From contig DS990261.1 of NCBI GenBank assembly GCA_000155435.1, positions 116,544 through 180,543 of the forward strand: a DNA stretch of 64,000 bases, given 5' to 3'. The notes below the pieces were generated by a model. It was not told the DNA's origin and searched no databases. It worked only from the letters and a program-made list of their open reading frames with translations. Shown piece after piece: positions 59,039 through 64,000 of this stretch (within the stretch, counting starts at the first letter, position 1; every line of letters begins with the position of its first letter). Origin of the DNA: Clostridiales bacterium 1_7_47FAA (GTDB taxonomy: Bacteria > Bacillota > Clostridia > Lachnospirales > Lachnospiraceae). Position numbers and translations under genes: made by a program.

Positions 59039-59992
59039 ATGAAAATCATTGTTACGGATTGCGACCACGATAAGATGGTTCAGGAGGAAGAGGTATTTGC
59101 CAAAGCCGGCATGACCTTTACACACCTTGCCTGTAAGACTGAGGACGACCTGATCCGCCAGGCCAAGGGCGGGGAAATCATGCTGACCCAGTACGGTCCC
59201 TTCAGCCGCCGCGTGATGGAGGCCCTGAAGCCGGAACTGAAGCTGATTTTAAGATACGGCGTGGGTGTGGATACCATAGACTTAAAAGCAGCCACCGACC
59301 TGGGCGTGCAGGTATGCAATGTCCCGGATTACGGCATGAATGAAGTGGCCGACCAGGCCATGGGCCTGATGCTGGGCCTGGTGCGCAAGATATGCGAGAT
59401 GAACGACTGCACCAAGCACAGGACCTGGAATTATACAGAAGCCATCCCGGTACACCGCATTCCCGGTTCCACGGTGGGAATTGTGGGCTTTGGACGCATC
59501 GGCCGTACCTTTGCCAAGAGGATGATGGGCTTTGACTGCCGCCGCATTGCCTGCGACCCTGTTTATGAGGTGGGAAGCGTGCATGACGGAGTGGAAATCG
59601 TGACATTCGATACACTTTTAAAGGAATCCGATATGATTTCCATCCACTGTCCCCTTCTGCCTGAGACAACCAACCTGATTAACATTGATGCATTCAGGAA
59701 AATGAAGCCGACTGCATTTGTGGTCAACACGGCCAGGGGAGGCATTGTCAACGAAGGGGACCTGCTAAAAGCCCTTCAGGAAAAACTGATTGCGGGAGCG
59801 GCCCTGGACGTGGTATCCGAGGAGCCTATGGAAGTGGGGGCAGCCCTTTTCCAGTTTGACAACTTCCTGTGCAGCCCCCATATGGCCTGGTACTCCCAGG
59901 AATCCGCCCTTGAGCTGAAGCGTAAGATTGCCGAAGAGGCAGTGCGCTTTGCCAATGGGGAAGCAGTGAAATATCCAGTCAACCACTTATAA
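59039..59992 (+). CDS. D-2-hydroxyacid dehydrogenase family protein (CtBP/PGDH-like)
   Basis: A 317-residue NAD-dependent 2-hydroxyacid dehydrogenase. LRYGVGVDTIDLKAA, the NAD motif GIVGFGRIGRTFAKR, the catalytic arginine in NTARGGIVNEGDL, glutamate near VSEEP, and histidine in CSPHMAWYS define the family. It probably interconverts a 2-keto acid and a D-2-hydroxyacid. It begins 24 bp after the zinc dehydrogenase gene and is followed by the IclR regulator, so both dehydrogenases probably serve one sugar-acid pathway. Confidence 0.88.
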   Translation: MKIIVTDCDHDKMVQEEEVFAKAGMTFTHLACKTEDDLIRQAKGGEIMLTQYGPFSRRVMEALKPELKLILRYGVGVDTIDLKAATDLGVQVCNVPDYGMNEVADQAMGLMLGLVRKICEMNDCTKHRTWNYTEAIPVHRIPGSTVGIVGFGRIGRTFAKRMMGFDCRRIACDPVYEVGSVHDGVEIVTFDTLLKESDMISIHCPLLPETTNLINIDAFRKMKPTAFVVNTARGGIVNEGDLLKALQEKLIAGAALDVVSEEPMEVGAALFQFDNFLCSPHMAWYSQESALELKRKIAEEAVRFANGEAVKYPVNHL

Positions 59993-60175
59993 GAACAGCC
60001 TGTATGGCTGGGACGGTACCGGGTCGTAATCGCGCATTTGAGGCGGTTAAGGCCTGGTTTCTTTTTATCCGGCCCAGTCCCTCCATTTTCCCCATTCATT
60101 TTCCTCATTCCTTGCGCCCATTCCTGAACTATGCTATGATACAGAAATAAACAGTAAACAGAGGATGGAACAGTT

Positions 60176-60946
60176 ATGGCAAAAGAGACAATACAGTCCG
60201 TGGAGCGGACCTTTCAGGTAATAGAGCTGCTGGCGGAAAAGGGCGCCATGGGTGTCAGGGAGATTGGGCATGAGACCGGCCTCCACTCCACCGTGGTGCA
60301 CCGCGTACTGGGGACATTGGTGGACCTGGGATACGCGGGGCAGGAGGAGGAAACCGGCAAATACCTTCTTACCTATAAAATGCTGGCAGTGGGCAACAGC
60401 ATCCAGGAACGCAACAGCGTGGTGAAGCTGGCCCATCCATACCTGGCGGCCCTGTCGGAGGAGTGTAAGGAAACCGTGCATTTCGTGGAACGGGCAGGGA
60501 CCAACATACGTTACATTGACAAGATCACGCCTTCGGCCAACATGTTTGCAACCGGCTCCCATGTGGGCCTTGAGTTTCCTCTGGCAGGGACCGCGGTGGG
60601 CAAGGCCATCCTGTCCAAGCTGTCCGAGGCCGAGGTAAAGGCGGTGTGGGATGACAGCCGGATCGTGCAGTATACGCCCAACACAATCTGCGACCTGGAC
60701 CGGCTTCTCACGGAACTTAAGGATACCAGGAAAACCGGGTTTGCCTATGATATGGAAGAAAGGGAAGCAGGACTGTTCTGCGTGGGAGTCAGCGTGCCGG
60801 ACTATAAGGGCGATTATGTGTACGGAATCAGTATTTCCGCCCCGTTAGCAAGGATGCAGGAGGAACGTCTGGAGGAAGTGAAGAAGCATCTGTGGGAGAC
60901 GCGTGAACGGATCATAGGTGTGATTGGTAAAAAGAAAAACGGATAG
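60176..60946 (+). CDS. IclR-family transcriptional regulator
   Basis: A 256-residue regulator: winged HTH at residues about 5-65 (VERTFQVIELLAEKGAMG, HSTVVHRVLGTL), and a C-terminal IclR effector domain with FPLAGTAVGKAILS and GLFCVGVSVPD. It most likely binds a sugar acid such as 2-keto-3-deoxygluconate (KdgR-like) and the palindrome at 57813-57833, repressing its own operon. It follows the hydroxyacid dehydrogenase after 183 bp; no clear terminator was seen between. Confidence 0.9.
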   Translation: MAKETIQSVERTFQVIELLAEKGAMGVREIGHETGLHSTVVHRVLGTLVDLGYAGQEEETGKYLLTYKMLAVGNSIQERNSVVKLAHPYLAALSEECKETVHFVERAGTNIRYIDKITPSANMFATGSHVGLEFPLAGTAVGKAILSKLSEAEVKAVWDDSRIVQYTPNTICDLDRLLTELKDTRKTGFAYDMEEREAGLFCVGVSVPDYKGDYVYGISISAPLARMQEERLEEVKKHLWETRERIIGVIGKKKNG

Positions 60947-60962
60947 AAACAGGAGTATCGAG

Positions 60963-63161
60963 ATGAAATCACTTGTAATAGCTGAAAAGCCGTCGGTGGC
61001 CAGGGACATTGCCCGTGTGCTTAAGTGCGGTAAGAACATAAACGGAGCCATTGAGGGGGACCGGTATATTGTCACCTGGGGGCTGGGTCATCTGGTGACA
61101 CTGGCCGATCCTGAGGATTATGATAAGAAGTATAAGGAATGGAAGATGGAAGACCTTCCCATGGTACCGGACGTGTTCAAGCTGGAGGTCATTGGGCAGA
61201 CAGCCAAGCAGTATCACGCGGTGAAGGCCCAGATCCACAGACAGGACGTGGGGGAAATCATCATTGCCACGGATGCGGGGCGTGAGGGCGAACTGGTTGC
61301 CAGGCTGATACTTAAGAAGGCGGGAAGCAGCAAGCCAATAAAGCGTTTATGGATATCATCGGTCACGGACAAGGCAATCCGCGAAGGCTTTGCCCATTTA
61401 AAGGACGGCAGGGAATATGACAGCCTGTATGACGCCGCCATGTGCCGGGCGGAGGCGGACTGGCTGGTGGGAATCAACGCCACCAGGGCGCTGACCTGCA
61501 AATACAATGCCCAGCTTTCCTGCGGCCGCGTCCAGACCCCTACCTTGGCAATGATCGCAAAGCGGGAGGCGGACATCAAAAGCTTTGTCCCAAAACCATA
61601 CTACGGGCTTCAGGCCAGGAAGGACGGGCTGGTATTCACCTGGCAGAACCGTGCGTCCGGAGGCTACAGCACCTTTGATAGGGAAATGGCCCAGAACCTG
61701 CTTACGCGCCTGAAGGGGGAAAAGGGTGTGGTGGACGAGGTGAGAAGGACGCCGAAGAAAACATCTGCCCCTCTCCTTTATGACCTGACTGAGCTGCAGC
61801 GGGATGCCAACAAGCGGTTTAACTATTCTGCCAAGGAGACGCTTAACATCATGCAGCGCCTGTATGAGAACCATAAGGTGCTGACCTATCCCAGGACGGA
61901 TTCCAGATATCTGAGCAGCGACATCCTGCCGACCCTGAAGGAAAGGCTTAAGGCATGCGCGGTGGGGCCCTACCGCACGCTGGCAGGGCGCCTTACCATG
62001 CAGGCCCTTCCGGCCAAACCGTTTTTCGTGGACAATTCCAGGGTATCGGACCATCATGCCATCATCCCCACAGAACAGTTCGTGCAGCTGGACCATATGA
62101 CCATTGATGAGCGGCGGATTTACGACCTGGTGGTGCGCAGGTTCCTGGCTGTGATGTACCCGCCCTTTGAATATGAGCAGACCAGCCTGATTGTTAAGAT
62201 TGGAGGCGAAAGCTTTGTGGCCCGCGGGAAAATCGTAAAGGACCAGGGCTGGAAGGCTGCCTATGAAAACATTCAGGATGAGGACGAGGAGGATGAAAAG
62301 GAAGTAAAGGAACAGCAGCTGCCGGATCTGAAAAAGGGGGATGTGATTGGGAATCTGGGCATTTCCATGACAGAAGGCAGGACAAAGCCGCCTGCGCCCT
62401 TTAATGAAGCCACCCTGCTGTCCGCCATGGAGAATCCGGTGGCCTACATGGAATCCAGGGACAAGGAACTGGCAAAGACCCTTGGGGAGACAGGCGGGCT
62501 GGGAACGGTTGCAACCAGGGCGGATATCATCGAAAAGCTGTTTTCAAGCTTCCTTCTGGAAAAGAGGGGAAAGGACATATATCTTACATCCAAGGCCAAG
62601 CAGCTTCTGGAGCTGGTTCCCGGGGACTTAAAGAAGCCGGAGCTGACAGCGGACTGGGAGACAAAGCTGTCAAAGATAGCCAAGGGAAGCCTGAAGCGGG
62701 GCGTATTCATGAAGGATATACGGACCTATTCCCAGGAACTGATTGGACAGATTAAGGCCGGGCAGGGAAATTTCCGTCATGACAACCTGACCAATACCAA
62801 GTGCCCCGTCTGCGGGAAGCGCATGCTGGCCGTGAAAGGAAAGAACAGTGGAATGCTGGTGTGCCAGGACAGGGAATGCGGGCACAGGGAAACCGTTTCA
62901 CGCACCTCCAATGCACGCTGTCCTGTGTGCCACAAGAAGCTGGAGTTAAAAGGCAAGGGAGATGCCCAGATATTTGTGTGTAAATGCGGATACAAGGAAA
63001 AACTGACCGCATTCCAGGCACGCAGGAAAAAGGAGGGCGCCGGGGTATCCAAAAAGGATGTGGCCAAGTACCTGAACCAACAGAAAAAAGAAGCGGAAGA
63101 GCCTGTGAATAACGCCTTTGCACAAGCGCTGGCAGGACTCAGGCTGGAACCTAAAGACTGA
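60963..63161 (+). CDS. topB: DNA topoisomerase III (type IA)
   Basis: A 732-residue type IA topoisomerase. TOPRIM domain near the N-terminus (LVIAEKPSVARDIARVL; acidic IIATDAGREGE), and the active-site tyrosine in VLTYPRTDSRYLSSD. HHAIIPTE and GLGTVATRADIIEKLF are conserved core segments. The C-terminus holds zinc-ribbon cysteines (CPVCGKRM, CPVCHKKLEL, CKCGYKEK). It removes supercoils and decatenates DNA by single-strand passage. The ATG at 60963 with AGGAG fits the family start; the frame open from 60924 overlaps the IclR gene. The protein is chromosome-type in length. Confidence 0.95.
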   Translation: MKSLVIAEKPSVARDIARVLKCGKNINGAIEGDRYIVTWGLGHLVTLADPEDYDKKYKEWKMEDLPMVPDVFKLEVIGQTAKQYHAVKAQIHRQDVGEIIIATDAGREGELVARLILKKAGSSKPIKRLWISSVTDKAIREGFAHLKDGREYDSLYDAAMCRAEADWLVGINATRALTCKYNAQLSCGRVQTPTLAMIAKREADIKSFVPKPYYGLQARKDGLVFTWQNRASGGYSTFDREMAQNLLTRLKGEKGVVDEVRRTPKKTSAPLLYDLTELQRDANKRFNYSAKETLNIMQRLYENHKVLTYPRTDSRYLSSDILPTLKERLKACAVGPYRTLAGRLTMQALPAKPFFVDNSRVSDHHAIIPTEQFVQLDHMTIDERRIYDLVVRRFLAVMYPPFEYEQTSLIVKIGGESFVARGKIVKDQGWKAAYENIQDEDEEDEKEVKEQQLPDLKKGDVIGNLGISMTEGRTKPPAPFNEATLLSAMENPVAYMESRDKELAKTLGETGGLGTVATRADIIEKLFSSFLLEKRGKDIYLTSKAKQLLELVPGDLKKPELTADWETKLSKIAKGSLKRGVFMKDIRTYSQELIGQIKAGQGNFRHDNLTNTKCPVCGKRMLAVKGKNSGMLVCQDRECGHRETVSRTSNARCPVCHKKLELKGKGDAQIFVCKCGYKEKLTAFQARRKKEGAGVSKKDVAKYLNQQKKEAEEPVNNAFAQALAGLRLEPKD

Positions 63162-63169
63162 AAAACTCC

Positions 63170-63198
63170 TTGACAATTCAGTTGGGAAATGCTAATCT
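63170..63198 (+). promoter_or_regulatory. Promoter of the Fur-like mini-regulator
   Basis: TTGACA and TAATCT with 17-bp spacing. The first operator-like repeat (63179-63196) lies over its spacer and -10 box. Confidence 0.7.
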
Positions 63199-63223
63199 AT
63201 ATATGCAGTTAGGAAAGACTAAT
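63179..63223. promoter_or_regulatory. Paired TTAG/CTAA-type metal-regulator boxes
   Basis: CAGTTGGGAAATGCTAAT (63179-63196) and CAGTTAGGAAAGACTAAT (63206-63223) are direct repeats 27 bp apart. Each contains a TT(A/G)G-N6-CTAA half-symmetry like DtxR/IdeR-type iron boxes. Binding would hide the promoter, so the downstream genes are probably metal-regulated. Confidence 0.55.
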
Positions 63224-63464
63224 ATCCTGGCTGCATATTTTGAAATACATAGTTAGCGTAAACTTACTGAAGGGCTATTGAGGATTTATTGAGAACTTAC
63301 TGAGAACTTACTGCGTGAAGGGGAAAACATGATGCCATTAACCATGGCAGAATCCGGGAAAGCAGTTTCCATCATTCTGATTAGCGGGGCGTGTGGAGAA
63401 TGGTTAGTCAAAACTATTTCATTGTCCCGATACATGAAAGAAGGGTAAAGGAGGAAATCATACT
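63224..63464 (+). other. Leader region of the Fur-like gene
   Basis: About 240 nt with short repeated TACTGAGAACT-like motifs (near 63262-63315) but no ORF with family features and no recognised riboswitch. Confidence 0.35.
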
Positions 63465-63734
63465 ATGTGGCAGAAAGAACAGGTCATCCATAAGCTTCAG
63501 AGAAGCGGCAGGCGTGTAACCAGACAGCGGGAGGTACTTCTGGAAATCATCCTGGACGGTTCCTGGAGCAGCTGCAAGGAAATATATTATGAAGCAATCA
63601 AGCGCGACCCGTCCATCGGTCTGGCAACCGTGTACCGCATGGTGGGTACCCTGGAAGACATCGGCGTCCTGACCAGAAGCTACCGCTACTGCCTTCCGGC
63701 CAAGGAGCGGCAGGGTGGATGCATGAGCGCCTGA
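63465..63734 (+). CDS. Fur-like mini-regulator (winged-helix domain only)
   Basis: An 89-residue protein equal to the N-terminal DNA-binding half of Fur family proteins: GRRVTRQREVLLEIILDG, the WSSCKEIYY helix, and the recognition region IGLATVYRMVGTLEDIGVL. The metal-binding dimerisation domain (HHHDH-type region, ~60 residues) is absent. The ORF ends cleanly and is followed by a terminator, with no remnant of the missing half visible in the next 250 bp. It may therefore be a genuine short form. RBS AAGGAGG. Metal-box-like repeats over its promoter suggest an iron-related role. Confidence 0.8.
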   Translation: MWQKEQVIHKLQRSGRRVTRQREVLLEIILDGSWSSCKEIYYEAIKRDPSIGLATVYRMVGTLEDIGVLTRSYRYCLPAKERQGGCMSA

Positions 63735-63795
63735 AGGAATGGCCCCATTCCATATCAACTATTTTCACTATATCCGTAATAACGTAAGCCGTAAG

Positions 63796-63850
63796 AGCCA
63801 GTATTCCCATATCCGGGTTTGAGAGGATGAGGGGGATTCTGGCTTTTGTT
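63796..63850 (+). terminator. Terminator after the Fur-like gene
   Basis: AGCCAGTATTCCC pairs with GGGGATTCTGGCT (two imperfect positions) over a 22-nt loop, followed by TTTTGTTT. Confidence 0.7.
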
Positions 63851-63900
63851 TATTATCAGATGCCTGTCCCTTCTTAGTGGGAGTGGAGCGCCCCATGTGG

Positions 63901-64000
63901 TTCATCATGCCTTCCGCCATATATCGTCAGCCCAACCTTGTCCCATATATTGTCAGCCCACCCCAATCCGCCCCCCATCATCCCCCCCGCCCTACCCCCC
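63901..64000. other. Right-edge non-coding stretch with short tandem repeats
   Basis: CCATATATCGTCAGCCCA and CCATATATTGTCAGCCCA follow each other about 30 bp apart, then C-rich sequence runs to the window end. No gene is visible. Confidence 0.4.

Noticed and set aside
1..64000. tRNA, rRNA, CRISPR array, complete insertion sequence or prophage genes
   Set aside because: None could be recognised; the only mobile traces are the MobA relic, hairpin repeats and the duplicated toxin-antitoxin segment.

Overview
The window looks like chromosome of a strictly anaerobic, gut-type Gram-positive bacterium, most likely a Lachnospiraceae / Enterocloster-type Clostridium (inference). The signs are strong AGGAGG ribosome-binding sites, consensus sigma-A promoters, a [FeFe] hydrogenase of the clostridial monomeric type, a fused PTS EIICBA with LicT-type antitermination, many sugar operons and a Fur-like mini-regulator. 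No rRNA, tRNA or CRISPR array was seen.

Layout. 1-5.4 kb: racemase, atypical deformylase, alarmone synthetase, a GrpB-GNAT fusion, HAD phosphatase, AraC/effector-domain regulator. 5.4-13.7 kb: [FeFe] hydrogenase, a CydDC-like ABC exporter pair behind a possible attenuator with a tiny leader ORF (the first subunit ends in a 16-copy hexapeptide repeat), then a sodium symporter and an M29 aminopeptidase, closed by a ~300-bp inverted repeat. 14.2-21.2 kb: a sulfur-amino-acid block (cysteine-desulfidase-like enzyme, sigma-54 activator, PatB/MalY C-S lyase, DAACS symporter, glutaredoxin-like protein). Near-consensus sigma-54 promoters lie on both sides of the activator gene, each with an array of degenerate 10-bp repeats. 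21.2-26.6 kb: hairpin repeats, an MBL-fold protein, a decayed MobA/MobL relaxase, a Smr-less MutS2 and two type I toxin-antitoxin loci.

26.6-46.3 kb: a large rare-sugar region. A ROK repressor is followed by an operon for a PfkB kinase, RPE-family epimerase, hexuloisomerase-like SIS protein, DUF4432 mutarotase-like protein and D-lyxose isomerase. Then come split transketolase (minus strand), and a DeoR-led operon with VOC protein, xylulokinase, PFK, class II aldolase, ROK allose-type kinase and an ABC sugar importer with two different permeases. Together these could take D-lyxose/D-xylulose and allose/allulose-type sugars to the pentose-phosphate pathway and glycolysis. 46.5-54.8 kb: GPH symporter plus GH3 glycosidase; a third toxin-antitoxin copy inside a duplicated, chimeric insert with 64-bp direct repeats; then a PTS EIICBA preceded by a RAT/terminator and followed by its PRD antiterminator. 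54.8-60.9 kb: DMT exporter and AraC, KduD, zinc dehydrogenase, hydroxyacid dehydrogenase and IclR regulator, with a perfect IclR-like operator. 61-64 kb: topoisomerase III and a Fur-like mini-regulator with paired TTAG/CTAA boxes.

The most notable unit is the sigma-54 sulfur-amino-acid regulon with its helically phased 10-bp arrays. Next are the toxin-antitoxin family with its duplication scar, and the ABC exporter with the repeat tail and leader ORF.
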